Shown: piece after piece, positions 40,159-50,048 of the stretch
Layout: each line of letters opens with the position of its first letter
Numbering within the stretch: position 1 is the first letter of the stretch
Origin: Betaproteobacteria bacterium
GTDB taxonomy: Bacteria > Pseudomonadota > Gammaproteobacteria > Burkholderiales > Thiobacillaceae
Direction of reading: 5' to 3'
NCBI GenBank assembly: GCA_016234655.1
Contig: JACRAU010000011.1
Location: 124,001-188,000, forward strand
DNA length: 64,000 nt
Program-made: the position numbers and the translations under genes
The notes under the pieces: generated by a model
Database searches by the model: none
Told to the model about the DNA's origin: nothing
The model's input: the letters and a program-made list of their open reading frames with translations, nothing else

Positions 40159-43100
40159 GTGAAAAACAGCCTCCCATCGCTCCTGGCGACGTTCAAATCC
40201 CGCTTTCCTGTCTGGGCAAAGTTCATTTGCCGCGTTTTCATGCTGGCCGGCGTCGGTTCTTCCGCCCTGGCCGCCTCGGTCGACATCACCTCGGCCACCT
40301 ACGACGCCTCGACCAATACGCTTGTCGTGGCCGGGAACATCACCAACGGCGACACCATTGTCGTCGGCAACCTGACCTTGACCGGGCAAGGCGGCAATAC
40401 CTATACCTTGACCTCGGCCAATGTGATTGCCGGCACCAATACCTTTAGCGTCAGCCTGAATGCGGCCGACCAGATCAATGTCGAAGGCCTGCTCAACAAC
40501 AACGGCGTCACTGCGGTTGGCGGCACCACCTACAACTTGGCGGCGGCAGCCAACTGGGACAATATTGCCGCTGCTGCCGATCTCACCGGCAATCCCATTA
40601 CCGTCAGCAACGTACAGACGCCGACCATCGCCTCGGCCACCTACGATGCCAACACCGGCGTGCTCGCCGTCACCGGCACCAACTTGGTGAAATTGCCCGG
40701 TGCCACCAACGACATCACCGTCTCCACGCTGACGATTACGGGCGAGGGCGCTGCAACCTACACCCTCACCACCACCGACGTGGAAATCACCAATGCCACC
40801 AGCTTCTCGATCACCCTGAGCGGCGCCGACAAGTCGGCGGTGAATCAGATACTGAACAAAAACGGCACCAGTTCCACCGGCGCGACCGTATATAACCTGG
40901 CCGCCGCCGACGATTGGAACACCGTCATCACCGGCGGCAGCATCGCCGATGCCACCGGCAATGGCATCACCGTGTCCAATGTCGCGGTACCCATAATCAG
41001 CAACACCGGCTACAACGCCTCGACCGGCAGCTTGGTGGTGACCGGTACCGGTTTTCTTAAGCTGAACGGCGCAAGCAACGACATCGTCGCCAATAAGTTC
41101 ACCTTCACCGGCCAAGGTGCCGCGACTTATGTGCTGACCGATACCGTCAACGTCGAGATTACTTCGGACACCCAATTCACCTTGACCTTGTCGAGCACCG
41201 ACAAGGCGGGGGTGAACAACATCCTGAACAACAATGGCCTCAGCTCCGCCGGCGGTACCACCTACAACCTGGCCGCAGCCGAGGATTGGGCAGCCGGTGC
41301 CGACCCGACCGTGGCCGTGGCCGATCTCACTAACGGCATCACCGTGAGCAATGCTACTGCCCCCGGCGCACCGACCATCGGCACCGCGACCGCCGGGGTT
41401 GCCCAAGCCACGGTTGCCTTCACGCCCGGCAGCAGCGGTAGCAGCGCGACCACGCTCTATACCGCCACCTCCATCCCCGGCGGTTTTACCAGCAGCGGCT
41501 GTACCGGCTCGCCTTGCACGGTGACCGGCCTGAGCAACGGCACGGCCTATGCCTTTACCGTCACCGCCACCAATTCGGTCGGCACCAGCCCGAGCTCCGG
41601 ATCGTCGAACTCGGTCACGCCCAAGGCCAACCAAACCATCACCTTCAACAATCCCGGCGCGCAGACCTTCGGCACCAACCCGACCTTGAGCGCCAGCGCT
41701 TCCTCGGGCCTGACGGTGGCCTTCAGCTCGGCCACCACCGGGGTGTGTACCGTGAGCGGCACGACCCTGACCTTCGTCACCGCCGGCACCTGCACCATCA
41801 ATGCCGACCAGGCCGGCAACGGCACCTACTTTGCCGCCCCGCAAGTGCCGCAGTCGTTCACCGTCAATGCCGTAGTGCCCGGTGCGCCGACCATCGGCAC
41901 GGCGACGGCGGGAGTGGGGCAGGCCACTGTCGCCTTCACCGCGCCCGCCAGCACTGGCGGCAGCGCGATCACGAGTTATACCGCCACCTCCCTTCCAGGC
42001 AGCATTACCGGCACTTGCGCTTCATCGCCCTGCACCGTGACCGGCCTGACCAACGGCACGGCCTACAACTTCACCGTCACCGCCACCAATGCGGCTGGCA
42101 CCGGCCCGGCCTCGGCCATGTCGAACGCGGTCACGCCCAAGGCCAACCAGACCATCACCTTCTTCAACCCCGGCGCGCAGACCTTCGGCACCAGCCCGAG
42201 CTTGAGCGCCACCGCATCTTCCACGCTGACCGTGACCTTCAGCTCGGCCACCACCGGGGTGTGTACCGTGAGCGGCACGACATTGACTTTCGTCACCGCC
42301 GGCACTTGCACCATCAACGCCGACCAGGCCGGCAACGGCGCTTACAATGCCGCGCCCCAAGTGCCGCAGTCGTTCACCGTCAATGCCGTGGTGCCCGGCG
42401 CGCCGACCATCGGCGCCGCGACGGCGGGGGTAGGGCAGGCCACCGTCAGCTTCACCGTGCCGGGCAGCAACGGCGGCAGCGCGATCACCGGCTATACCGC
42501 GACTTCCACCCCGGGCAGCATTTCCGGCAACTGCGCCTCGTCGCCCTGCACGGTCAGCGGCCTGACCAACGGCACGCCCTATACCTTCACCGTCACCGCC
42601 ACCAATGCGGTCGGCAGCGGCGTGGCCTCTGCGGCGTCGAACAGCGTCACCCCCCAGGCCGCCCCAGCCGTCAGCAGCGTGGCCGTGCCGGCCAATGGCA
42701 CGTATAAAGCCGGCAACAACCTCGATTTCACCGTGACCTGGGATCAGGCCGTCACCGTCACCGGCACGCCGAGAATCGCATTGACCATCGGCACGGCCAC
42801 GGTCTATGCCAACTATGTGAACAACCCGACGGCGACGACCAGCCTGTTCCGCTATGCCGTACAGGCTGGCGATACCGACAGCGACGGCGTCGCGGTCGGT
42901 GCCTTGACCCTGAACGGCGGCACGATCAAGAACGCGCTCAATGCGGACGCCATCCTCACCTTGAACAGCGTCGGCGCCACCACGGCCGTGTTGGTCGATA
43001 CGGTCGCGCCGACCTTGCCTGCGGCCAATATCAAGGTCACCAACACGGCTGCCCCGCATACCGTGCTACTCACCTTCAGCGAAAGCCTCGCCAGCGGTAG

Positions 43101-45057
43101 CATCGGTGCCGCCAGCGCCTGGGCCGTCACCGCCAATAGCGGCACGCCGGCCTATACCGTGGCCAGCGTCGGCCTGGCCAACGGCAACCAAGTGACCCTG
43201 ACCTTGGCCGCCGTCGACTTTGCCGACAACAAAACGCGCATCGTCAATACCGACGCCAATGCCCACCTCAAGGTCACACCGCCTGCCACGCTGACCGATG
43301 TGGCGGGCAACGCCTACGCAGCCGGGCAGGCCACCGAATCGGGTGCAAGCCATACGTTGGATACCGCTGCGCCGACCTTATCCAGCGTCAGCACCGGCAC
43401 GCCGACGAGCACCGGCGGTCTTCTGAATGCCACGGCCAACGAAAGCGCGATGGGCTATTGGATTGCCGTCACTACCGGTACGGCCGCGCCGTCGGTCGCC
43501 CAAGTCAAGGCCGGAGCGGACTATGGCTCGGTGACAGTGACATCGAAGGGCAGTGGCGCCTTGCCGGTGGGCACGGTCGGCACGCTTGTCCTGACCGGAC
43601 TGGCGGGCGGCAAGAGCTACGACATTTATGTCGCGGCCGAGGATGCCGCGGGCAACCTGACGGCCTCCGCAAGCAAGACCACGATCACCACGGCGGAATA
43701 CACCGTCGGTTCGAGCGGCGCGACCCTGTCGCCGGCTGCGGGGTCTAAGGTTTCGATCACCAACGACGGCGGCAGCGGTTCCGTCATCAACCTGCCGCCA
43801 CCGGGCACGAGCAGCAACTCGATCGACATCGTCCTGCCCGATATCGGCACCATCGCCATCGCCGGCAAAACAAGCAATGCGGTGTTGGGCCTGAAGCAGG
43901 TGACTTTGCCGGGCGGGACATCGCCGAAAGCGCTTATCACCATCGAAAGCGGCTCGGCCACGATAACGGCAACCACCGAATACCAGGCCATGCTGGCCTT
44001 GCGCGGCAGCGGGGTGGTCCAGTCCGGCAAGTGGGATATCTGCACCAGCGCACAAATGACCGCCACCAAGGAAACCATCGGCGAATCGGTCGAGGTCAAG
44101 AACTGTTATGTCGTCTTCGCCGGCAATGGCATTGCCACTTCCACCGCGCTGAAGGGCGGTGTGCTTTGGGCCGGCGAAACGGTGGAGCTTTTCCAAGATA
44201 GCACGGTCAAGGCCATCTATCTGGGCACGCGCCAGGGCAACGGCACCGGAGGCGGCGACAATATGCTCACGGTGACGGGTTCGCTCAAATCCGGCCCCAC
44301 CGTGCCCAAGATCGACGCAACGCCCACGCGCCTGGGGACCGTAAAACTCGACGACGCCGTATTCCAGATTCTGGGCACCGCGCTGAGCACCAAGATCACC
44401 ACACCGAAGCCCAGCACGGAAGGCGTCTTCAACTTCACGCTGGGCAAGGACACCTACGTGCTCATTCCCACCGGCCGGGTCACGATCGACACTTCGCGCA
44501 CCGATGGCTTGACGGTTAAGCCGCACGGAGAGGTGGAGGTGGCTGCGAAGGGCTATGTCACGCGTTTCCTGCCGTCCTTCACCAGTCCCAACACCTTCGC
44601 CAGCAAGTTCATCCAGATATCCCCGGCCAGCACCTTGGTGCTACAGGAGAACGGCCGCTACCAGGTGGCCACGCCCTATGGCGATACCTACGTCATACGG
44701 CCGGCCTGGGCGCGCACCGCCGCGATGGCCGGCTCGACGCTTATTTCAGACGCCGGCGGCGGCAACTTTGCATTCGACGACGGCACCAACCGCCAAGTGT
44801 TCTACTTTGACTTCAGCGACTACGCGACCCTGGAAAACACCTTCCGCAACGATCTAGTTATCCCAAGCCTGACGGTGACCGCGAACAGCAACGGAACCGT
44901 GACGACCAATATCAACAACAAGCTCTACACCCTGGTGCCTAACGGGACGTTGATCAAGCCGGCGGATTGGGCGAGCCGGCCATCCTGGTGGGTCGATAAG
45001 GGCACAATCTACATCAAGTACCCGGACGGAACGGCGCAAGGATTTAGCGTCAAATAA
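40159..45057 (+). CDS. giant exported repeat protein 1 (Fn3 and Ig-like modules)
   Basis: 1632 residues with a long Sec signal (hydrophobic [17 protein letters not shown], cleavage near 38-39). Residues about 40-395 are three repeats of roughly 115 residues (TSATYDAST..., then YTLT, then [11 protein letters not shown] or NQILNKNG). About 400-835 alternates three Fn3 domains ([11 protein letters not shown]...YTATS...) with two modules beginning NQTITF that carry two cysteines ([16 protein letters not shown]). About 835-1180 has Ig-like/SwmB-type domains. The last 250 residues are shared with the paralogue at 50049. There is no LPXTG, PEP-CTERM, RTX or autotransporter barrel. GTG start with AGGA 10 bases before. 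Probably a surface adhesin or matrix protein; this is inference. Confidence 0.85.
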   Translation: MKNSLPSLLATFKSRFPVWAKFICRVFMLAGVGSSALAASVDITSATYDASTNTLVVAGNITNGDTIVVGNLTLTGQGGNTYTLTSANVIAGTNTFSVSLNAADQINVEGLLNNNGVTAVGGTTYNLAAAANWDNIAAAADLTGNPITVSNVQTPTIASATYDANTGVLAVTGTNLVKLPGATNDITVSTLTITGEGAATYTLTTTDVEITNATSFSITLSGADKSAVNQILNKNGTSSTGATVYNLAAADDWNTVITGGSIADATGNGITVSNVAVPIISNTGYNASTGSLVVTGTGFLKLNGASNDIVANKFTFTGQGAATYVLTDTVNVEITSDTQFTLTLSSTDKAGVNNILNNNGLSSAGGTTYNLAAAEDWAAGADPTVAVADLTNGITVSNATAPGAPTIGTATAGVAQATVAFTPGSSGSSATTLYTATSIPGGFTSSGCTGSPCTVTGLSNGTAYAFTVTATNSVGTSPSSGSSNSVTPKANQTITFNNPGAQTFGTNPTLSASASSGLTVAFSSATTGVCTVSGTTLTFVTAGTCTINADQAGNGTYFAAPQVPQSFTVNAVVPGAPTIGTATAGVGQATVAFTAPASTGGSAITSYTATSLPGSITGTCASSPCTVTGLTNGTAYNFTVTATNAAGTGPASAMSNAVTPKANQTITFFNPGAQTFGTSPSLSATASSTLTVTFSSATTGVCTVSGTTLTFVTAGTCTINADQAGNGAYNAAPQVPQSFTVNAVVPGAPTIGAATAGVGQATVSFTVPGSNGGSAITGYTATSTPGSISGNCASSPCTVSGLTNGTPYTFTVTATNAVGSGVASAASNSVTPQAAPAVSSVAVPANGTYKAGNNLDFTVTWDQAVTVTGTPRIALTIGTATVYANYVNNPTATTSLFRYAVQAGDTDSDGVAVGALTLNGGTIKNALNADAILTLNSVGATTAVLVDTVAPTLPAANIKVTNTAAPHTVLLTFSESLASGSIGAASAWAVTANSGTPAYTVASVGLANGNQVTLTLAAVDFADNKTRIVNTDANAHLKVTPPATLTDVAGNAYAAGQATESGASHTLDTAAPTLSSVSTGTPTSTGGLLNATANESAMGYWIAVTTGTAAPSVAQVKAGADYGSVTVTSKGSGALPVGTVGTLVLTGLAGGKSYDIYVAAEDAAGNLTASASKTTITTAEYTVGSSGATLSPAAGSKVSITNDGGSGSVINLPPPGTSSNSIDIVLPDIGTIAIAGKTSNAVLGLKQVTLPGGTSPKALITIESGSATITATTEYQAMLALRGSGVVQSGKWDICTSAQMTATKETIGESVEVKNCYVVFAGNGIATSTALKGGVLWAGETVELFQDSTVKAIYLGTRQGNGTGGGDNMLTVTGSLKSGPTVPKIDATPTRLGTVKLDDAVFQILGTALSTKITTPKPSTEGVFNFTLGKDTYVLIPTGRVTIDTSRTDGLTVKPHGEVEVAAKGYVTRFLPSFTSPNTFASKFIQISPASTLVLQENGRYQVATPYGDTYVIRPAWARTAAMAGSTLISDAGGGNFAFDDGTNRQVFYFDFSDYATLENTFRNDLVIPSLTVTANSNGTVTTNINNKLYTLVPNGTLIKPADWASRPSWWVDKGTIYIKYPDGTAQGFSVK

Positions 45058-45129
45058 GACGGTGTTCATCATTGCGGCTGGCATTGATCTATAAGACCAA
45101 GCACAGCCGCTTTGAGGGCAATAAACACA

Positions 45130-46155
45130 ATGGCGATGACGAACAACGACCTAGATGAATTGAAGCGGCTTGCCCAAGCCATTGTCGACCCGAAGAAAAC
45201 CGTAAGAGACCTGATCCCCGAGGCCGTGGCGCTCAGGGATTTTTTCGAGCGTAAAACGAATTTCCAGTTCGATCCTTCGGTCAATATCGCCAGCGGCGAA
45301 ACCCGGCTCGACAGCGGTTTGGCCGTTTCACCGACCATCGCCGCCATGTGCCTGCGCGAGTTGGCCCGGTCGGCAGGCTTTATCCGCGGCATGTACCAAG
45401 CCATCGGCGACGCCTTGCAGGCAGACCGGCCGGTACGCGTGCTCTATGCCGGCTGCGGCCCTTACGCCTTGCTGGCCTTGCCCTCGATGGCGCTGTTGTC
45501 GCCCGATCGAGTCCGCTTCACGCTGCTCGACGTTCACCAAGAGGCGCTCGACCGTGCCCTGGCGCTGATCGATGCCTTCGGTTTTTCCGATTTTTTGGAC
45601 GACGCCCTGTGCGCGGACGCCACCCGTTACCGTATCCCACCGGATCAACAGCCCGACATCATCCTCAGCGAGACCATGGCCGTCTGTCTGCGCAACGAGC
45701 CGCAAGTCGCCATTGCTCGGCATCTACTGAGCCAGGCGCCCGAAGCGCGCATGGTGCCGCAGTCGGTCAGCGTCGAGGCCTGGCTGTTGAATCCGTCCAA
45801 AGAATTTACCTTCATGCCCGCCGGTCACACCGGACCGATACCGGAACCGGAGCGCGACCGTGTCTATCTGGGCCAGGTCTTCGAATTGAGTGCCGCCAAC
45901 GTCCGCGCCTGGGAAAATATCCAAGGCGACAGCCTGCCGGCCGGCCGGGTGAGCCTGCCAAGCGAGTTGGAAAAACGCTATCTGCCCTACCTGCTGACCA
46001 AGATCGTCGTGTACGGCGACAACGGCTTGCAGGACTACGACAGCAGCCTGACCATGCCGAGAAACCTGCGTGAAACCCCGGCCGCCGGCGCAACCTTGCA
46101 GTTTCGCTATATTTTGGGCGCCCATCCCGAATTGGCCTATGAGGTCGTGGCTTGA
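45130..46155 (+). CDS. SAM-dependent methyltransferase (class I, unknown substrate)
   Basis: 341 residues from ATG 45130. Motif I is VRVLYAGCGPYALLALPSM, the acidic ribose contact is in FTLLDVHQEALDRA, and a later DIILSETM resembles the acidic loop of PRMT-like enzymes. The first 90 residues are helical and hold an FERKTNFQFDPSVNIASG segment. It lies 72 bp after the first giant gene and just before a GNAT gene. Methylation of the giant protein or of a small metabolite are both possible. I do not recognise a named subfamily. Confidence 0.7.
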   Translation: MAMTNNDLDELKRLAQAIVDPKKTVRDLIPEAVALRDFFERKTNFQFDPSVNIASGETRLDSGLAVSPTIAAMCLRELARSAGFIRGMYQAIGDALQADRPVRVLYAGCGPYALLALPSMALLSPDRVRFTLLDVHQEALDRALALIDAFGFSDFLDDALCADATRYRIPPDQQPDIILSETMAVCLRNEPQVAIARHLLSQAPEARMVPQSVSVEAWLLNPSKEFTFMPAGHTGPIPEPERDRVYLGQVFELSAANVRAWENIQGDSLPAGRVSLPSELEKRYLPYLLTKIVVYGDNGLQDYDSSLTMPRNLRETPAAGATLQFRYILGAHPELAYEVVA

Positions 46156-46199
46156 ATGAGCGGCCCGCCGGCAGAATCGGAAATCGAAAGGAGAACGAC

Positions 46200-46721
46200 A
46201 TGGGGAATAACGATTTCAATCTTCCGGGCGGCCTGGCGATGCGGCCGGCCACTGCGGCGGACAACGCCTTCCTGGAATCCTTATATCGAGCCACCCGCGA
46301 CGATCTCAGGCTGGCCGATGCGGAGGAAGACTTCATCGAAAACCTCATCGAGCTACAGCACCATGCCCAAACCCATGGCTACGGCGACGCCTTTCCCAAC
46401 GCCATGTATTTCGTCGTCGAATACCACAGCGAACGCATCGGCCGCGTGGCGCTGGATTTCGGCCCGAATGAAATCCACGTTATCGATGTTGCCTTGATTC
46501 CCGCCGCACGCGGCAAGGGCTATGGCAGCCAAGTATTGCAGACTATACAGGCCACAGCCGCCAAGGTCATGGCGCCGGTCAGCCTCACCGTGCGCACCGA
46601 CCATTTGCCGGTCAAACAGCTTTACGGGCGTTTGGGTTTTGTCGTGGAGGCAGGCCAATTCCCGTTCGAACGCATGGTTTGGTACCCACCCGCCGCAGGC
46701 ATCTACAGCGCGGCGAAATAG
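46200..46721 (+). CDS. GNAT-family N-acetyltransferase
   Basis: 173 residues from ATG 46200, which has AAAGGAG seven bases upstream; the frame is open to 46152 but lacks a ribosome site. The acyl-CoA loop is VALIPAARGKGYGSQVLQTI (the RGKGYG pattern), followed by LYGRLGFVVEAG. The acceptor is unknown. It follows the methyltransferase by 44 bp and converges on the sulfotransferase gene, leaving 27 bp between. Confidence 0.85.
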   Translation: MGNNDFNLPGGLAMRPATAADNAFLESLYRATRDDLRLADAEEDFIENLIELQHHAQTHGYGDAFPNAMYFVVEYHSERIGRVALDFGPNEIHVIDVALIPAARGKGYGSQVLQTIQATAAKVMAPVSLTVRTDHLPVKQLYGRLGFVVEAGQFPFERMVWYPPAAGIYSAAK

Positions 46722-46748
46722 GGCAGGGCAGGCCACAATTTGCGGGGC

Positions 46749-47723
46749 TTAGGGCAGCGAAGCCGCATGTTGCTCCAGCCATTGGTAAGGTGCGTCCAGC
46801 CAGCGGGCGGCCAGTTCCAGAACCTCTTCATCGGCCGCCGCGCGTTTCTCGCTGGCATCGGCCCGAAACGGCGCCTGGCCTCGTTTGGCATCGCTCTGGG
46901 ATGCCGCCCTTAGCGGCGCTGGGTCCAACTCGTCCAATTCCAAACCGAAATGGCCGGCGATCTTGTCTTCCAGTGCGCCGGGCAAGGCGGCATAGTTCAC
47001 TAGCAAGCCATTGCCATGGCGCTGTATGGCATGCCGCGCCTGCTCGAGAATGCGCCCTAAGAGCCAGGCACCGTTGGCCAAAGGCTTGTTCTGCAAATCT
47101 GCGGGTGGATGAAAGCCGTGTGCAGTCAAGGCACCCGGTACCATCTGCCAGCCCGGCTGCCATCGATGCGACACCAACACCTCCACCGGGTCGCGATACA
47201 GAAACACCCAGGGCGTGCCGGGAAAGGCCGCCAGCAAGCGGTCGATATGGGCCATGTGCCAGCAGTCGGTTTTCAGAAACAGGTGGCGGTCGCCCGCCCG
47301 GCGCGGCTGGCCCAGTGCGGCGAGCAAGGCCTGTATCCTGGCCACGTCGTCCTCGGTGACCGGCCATTGCAGCAAGGTGTCCACCGGCTCCGGCTCCGAC
47401 AACACCACGCTGTCCGGCAGGGCGGCCAGCCATTGTGCCGCCAGGGTCGAGCCGCAGCGGCTCATGTGGAACACCAGGCCTTTCAGCGGCAGGCCGGGCT
47501 GGCGTTGCACCCGCTCCAGCAGCAGTTCCAGCCCGCTCTGCCGACGGAACAACTGGTTGAACGGCCGGCGCGCCAACATTTGCAGCGTGTCGAAACAGAA
47601 GGGCTCTGTGAAGCGCTTGGCGCCCATATAGCCCCATTCCACTCTGGTCTGGCCGCTGCTGGCCGTTAAAAACAAGGGCACCCAGCCGGCAAGTTCGTCC
47701 GTGGCGGTTTGCGCTTCCATCAT
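46749..47723 (-). CDS. sulfotransferase family protein
   Basis: 324 residues. The 5'-phosphosulfate loop is LVFHMSRCGSTLAAQWLA (residues about 82-99), and the 3'-phosphate motif is VFLYRDPVEVLVSH, so PAPS binding is credible. The C-terminal part includes a segment rich in Ala, Arg and Asp before LELAARWLD. Its ATG overlaps the Nif11 gene stop (ATGA), so the two are translationally coupled. As the last gene of a run with a hydroxylase and a Nif11-domain protein, it may sulfate a peptide or protein hydroxyl; the acceptor is unknown. Confidence 0.82.
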   Translation of the reverse strand: MMEAQTATDELAGWVPLFLTASSGQTRVEWGYMGAKRFTEPFCFDTLQMLARRPFNQLFRRQSGLELLLERVQRQPGLPLKGLVFHMSRCGSTLAAQWLAALPDSVVLSEPEPVDTLLQWPVTEDDVARIQALLAALGQPRRAGDRHLFLKTDCWHMAHIDRLLAAFPGTPWVFLYRDPVEVLVSHRWQPGWQMVPGALTAHGFHPPADLQNKPLANGAWLLGRILEQARHAIQRHGNGLLVNYAALPGALEDKIAGHFGLELDELDPAPLRAASQSDAKRGQAPFRADASEKRAAADEEVLELAARWLDAPYQWLEQHAASLP

Positions 47724-47941
47724 TCCAGCCGGCGCCTTTCACTCCAGGTCTGCCAGCCGGCAAGCATGGCGTGCTGAACGTCGGCCTCTTCCAGCGCATA
47801 GCCCAAGCCTTGTGCCAACCGCCGCACCTCGGCGATGAAGGCTTGTCTATCGGACAGGCCGAACAGCCGCGCCTGCAAGTCGGGGTCGGCCTGCACCGCC
47901 TGGCGCAGGGCATCGAAGACGGCATCGGTGCTAGCGGCCAT
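47720..47941 (-). CDS. small Nif11-domain protein
   Basis: 73 residues: FDALRQAVQADPDLQARLFG, then AFIAEVRRLAQGLGYALEEA and a short tail ending WQTWSERRRLE. This is the helical pattern of the Nif11 leader domain (TIGR03798-like), first seen near nif genes and later in RiPP precursors. Here no Gly-Gly cleavage site and no Cys/Ser/Thr-rich core follow, so it is a stand-alone domain. It might present a partner protein to the neighbouring enzymes. It starts 11 bp after the hydroxylase gene and overlaps the sulfotransferase start. Confidence 0.7.
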   Translation of the reverse strand: MAASTDAVFDALRQAVQADPDLQARLFGLSDRQAFIAEVRRLAQGLGYALEEADVQHAMLAGWQTWSERRRLE

Positions 47942-47952
47942 GTTGCTCTGGC

Positions 47953-48507
47953 TCAAGCCTGAATCAATTGCCGCAGCCAGTCGTTCAGCGTGCAATCGAG
48001 CACCATGTGCACTCGTTCGCTCTGGCCGCGATTGGCAAAGGCATGCGGTTGGGTGAAATCGGCATACCAGCATTCGCCCGCCGCCCAGTGGTAAGGCACA
48101 CCGTCGATGCGGCACTCCACCTCGGGGTTGGTGGCCACCACCACATGGATGCGCACCTCCGGGTGTGCCAGGCTCAGGTCGGGGTCGCAATGCTCCTTGA
48201 TCGTCGCGTTCGCGCCCAGACGCAACAGCCGCACCGACAGCAGGGGGCAGCGAAAGGCCGCCAGCACCTGCCGGAAATAGTCGCACTGCCGTAGCAGCGG
48301 CGTGTCTTCCTGGCCCTGTTCGCCCGGAATCGAAAAATGGGGGATGGGGCTGCCGGGCGTGGCGCGCAGCGGCAGCACGCTCCAATCGCCGTCATAGATG
48401 CGCCGGTTGAAATGGCCCTGCCAGTTCGCTTGCTGCACCCGGGCCAAGTCCTCGATCAGGCGAGCCGCATCGAACTGCAAGGGCAAGCGCAGGGCGGACG
48501 GAGTCAC
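47953..48507 (-). CDS. aspartyl/asparaginyl beta-hydroxylase domain protein
   Basis: 184 residues from GTG 48507; TTG 48525 is an alternative, and longer frames run through a terminator-like hairpin. The Fe(II)/2-oxoglutarate fold shows EHCDPDLS (first metal His and Asp), a strand IHVVVATNPEVECRIDG, GECWYADFTQPHAFANRG with the distal His, and VHMVLDCT at the end. The order matches PF05118. Such enzymes hydroxylate Asp or Asn in proteins, but bacterial members also act on small molecules. Third gene in the run from the tail-collar gene. Confidence 0.82.
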   Translation of the reverse strand: MTPSALRLPLQFDAARLIEDLARVQQANWQGHFNRRIYDGDWSVLPLRATPGSPIPHFSIPGEQGQEDTPLLRQCDYFRQVLAAFRCPLLSVRLLRLGANATIKEHCDPDLSLAHPEVRIHVVVATNPEVECRIDGVPYHWAAGECWYADFTQPHAFANRGQSERVHMVLDCTLNDWLRQLIQA

Positions 48508-48541
48508 GTTAGTAGATGAATTCAAATCGGGCAGCAATGGC

Positions 48542-48564
48542 AAAAACGGCCCCGGCGCCGGGGC
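48542..48564 (-). terminator. terminator or attenuator inside the tail-collar gene cluster
   Basis: On the minus strand the perfect palindrome GCCCCGGCGCCGGGGC (48564-48549) is followed by CGTTTTTG. It lies between the DUF6916-like gene and the hydroxylase gene, so it either ends the first transcript or lowers expression of the three enzyme genes. Confidence 0.7.
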
Positions 48565-48581
48565 AATGCCGTTCCGCCCGT

Positions 48582-48902
48582 TCAGGTAAAAGCCAACTGA
48601 TAATAGGCCCCGCTGCCGTCGGAACTGGCTGGGGGCACGATGCGGGTCAAGAACACCGCCTCCAATTGCCAAGGCGTTTCGCCATCGACATGCAAACCAT
48701 AGCAGCCGTCTATCAGGCAGGGCGATTCCGGCCCGCGCAACAACACGCTGAACGGCACGCGCTTGGCATTGGGGCCTTGGGCCATGGCTTTTTCCTTCAC
48801 ATCGAAGACCTCCAAGGCCAATTCGCCCTGGGCGGCCTGCACCGTCACGGCCTTGCCGGCAAGCGCGGCAAAGGCGGCGCTCGTTAAGCTATTCAATTCC
48901 AT
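48582..48902 (-). CDS. DUF6916-like small protein
   Basis: 106 residues from ATG 48902: MELNSLTSAAFAALAGKAVT at the start, a central LALEVFDVKEKAMA, then RVPFSVLLRGPESPCLIDGC and LEAVFLTRIVP near the end. This small all-beta pattern resembles DUF6916 proteins, which are found beside tail-collar (MdpB-like) genes; I give the name with caution. No signal peptide. The ATG lacks a good ribosome site; upstream frames are not conserved in style. It follows the tail-collar gene by 59 bp. Confidence 0.6.
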   Translation of the reverse strand: MELNSLTSAAFAALAGKAVTVQAAQGELALEVFDVKEKAMAQGPNAKRVPFSVLLRGPESPCLIDGCYGLHVDGETPWQLEAVFLTRIVPPASSDGSGAYYQLAFT

Positions 48903-48961
48903 GGGAGATATCGGCTCTGCATGGCATGCGCGTATGAAAACGCGCATGCCTGTTGGGCGGT

Positions 48962-49606
48962 TTAGTTGCGGCTCGGAAAATTCCCTAGCAGGGCGATGCA
49001 AAAATTGATCGCCAGAAAGGGGCTTCGCATGTCGATTGGGTTGGCGGCCGGGTTACCGGCTGGATCGACGGCAACCGTGCCGCCGCCACCGCCACTGACG
49101 GTAACATCGGCCGGCAGGGTCGCCGTCGCGCCCGCTGCCGGTTTGGTTTTAGTATATAGGCCTTTAAGGTTTAGGCCCGCGGAGGCATTGGCCAGATAGG
49201 CCGTGTCGCCGTTTGCAAGTGTCGGCGTGGCTGTCGAGGGTGCATCCGTACTAAGCGGTAGGCTGGCCGTGACTGTGATGCCGCCGCCCGTCGGCGTGAA
49301 CTGAGCGGCGTGGGTATGTGTCTGCAGTGGAACCTGAGAGGTTTGCAAAATTTGACTTTCCCGGCCGGCCATCTCACCCATCGAATAAGGCGTAAGGCCC
49401 GGCCCCGCGCCTTGGCCGATGGGGTGTCTGCCGCGCAGGTCGGGCAGGCCGAAAGTCACCCGTGCATCGCCGCCGAAGAAAGTGCCGAGCAAGGAAAAAA
49501 GCGCGTTGTTTTGTGAGATCGGCACCAGCGCTCCATTGCAATACGCCCAGTCCCTTGGATTGAAGCTGAAACCGAATGCAGAAATTTGTCCGATAAACGG
49601 ATCCAT
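48962..49606 (-). CDS. phage tail-collar domain protein (MdpB-like)
   Basis: 214 residues from ATG 49606 (AAAGGGAAAG upstream). The N-terminal tail-collar domain reads FIGQISAFGFSFNPRDWAYC, NNALFSLLGTFFGGDARVTF and GLPDLRGRHPIGQG, as in microcystin-dependent protein MdpB and phage short-fibre tips. The middle is Thr/Pro/Gly-rich and the end PFLAINFCIALLGNFPSRN closes the family pattern. No other phage structural genes are near, so this is a domesticated family, often found in clusters. It is the first gene of the minus-strand run. Confidence 0.85.
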   Translation of the reverse strand: MDPFIGQISAFGFSFNPRDWAYCNGALVPISQNNALFSLLGTFFGGDARVTFGLPDLRGRHPIGQGAGPGLTPYSMGEMAGRESQILQTSQVPLQTHTHAAQFTPTGGGITVTASLPLSTDAPSTATPTLANGDTAYLANASAGLNLKGLYTKTKPAAGATATLPADVTVSGGGGGTVAVDPAGNPAANPIDMRSPFLAINFCIALLGNFPSRN

Positions 49607-50048
49607 GGTCTTTCCCTTTCTTGTCGATTGTTGAAGGCCTTCCCCCTTGCGAGCCGGCCGTTGGCGATACCTTGCGTTATCTCTGTTTTTGGGTGGTGCG
49701 CGAACAGCATAGCCGATGTCCATGGCATTTTGAAAGGCTGCCTCCGCAGCGATGCGGGTTTTTTCTGTAGTCCAAGGAGGCGCCTCTAGCCGTCGTTCGG
49801 GCCGAGGATTTATGCCCTTTAGGGTACGGCCCTCCTACAACACCCTCCCCTGTGGGAGCGGCCTCCCGGCCGCGATGCAGACGAAACCGAAAGGCCGTTC
49901 ATCCAAACGGATGATGGCACAGGCCGGCGGCGTTGGTAAAATTAGACGGTTTCGCCGATAACACGCTGATAGAATCGGGCGGATTAAGCCTTCTCGGCTT
50001 TTAACAAAACGAAATACAGGGGGCCCGCGAGTCGGGCAGGGGGCGCAA
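49607..50048. other. 442-bp intergenic region with divergent starts and repeat copy
   Basis: The gap lies between the divergent tail-collar gene and giant gene 2. It holds one arm (49792-49871) of the long inverted repeat and a REP-like GGGAGCGGCC unit. A short AAGCC/GGCTT hairpin followed by TTTT lies in the leader of giant gene 2 at about 49988-50004. I could not place a convincing promoter or a known riboswitch. Confidence 0.55.
49792..49871. repeat. left arm of ~80-bp inverted repeat flanking giant gene 2
   Basis: From GTCGTTCGGGCCGAGG to GGAGCGGCCTCCCGGCC this is the reverse complement, with few mismatches, of 56281-56361. Both arms include the distinctive ATTTATGCCCTTTAGGGTAC. The palindromic core looks like a REP/BIME unit. 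Confidence 0.8.

Noticed and set aside
40279-41340. Regularly spaced repeats considered as a CRISPR or non-coding array
   Set aside because: The repeats keep frame, code for protein modules of about 115 residues and are too long and too divergent for an array.
40066-41844. Long open frame on the minus strand opposite giant gene 1 (592 codons), and similar ones at 42022-43059 and 53175-54329
   Set aside because: They mirror the Gly/Ala/Thr repeats of the coding strand, are dominated by Gly, Ala and Arg, and match no family. GC-rich repeat genes produce such shadows.
47720-47941. Nif11 protein as a classical lanthipeptide or other RiPP precursor
   Set aside because: No Gly-Gly or similar cleavage site, no cysteine and no core region follow the domain; no LanM, YcaO or radical SAM gene is near.
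48962-49606. Tail-collar gene as part of a prophage
   Set aside because: No capsid, portal, terminase, integrase or lysis genes are near; the family is known outside phages.
49870-50048. Leader of giant gene 2 checked for a cyclic-di-GMP or other riboswitch
   Set aside because: The conserved core bases of GEMM-type riboswitches are not present; only a short AAGCC/GGCTT hairpin is seen.
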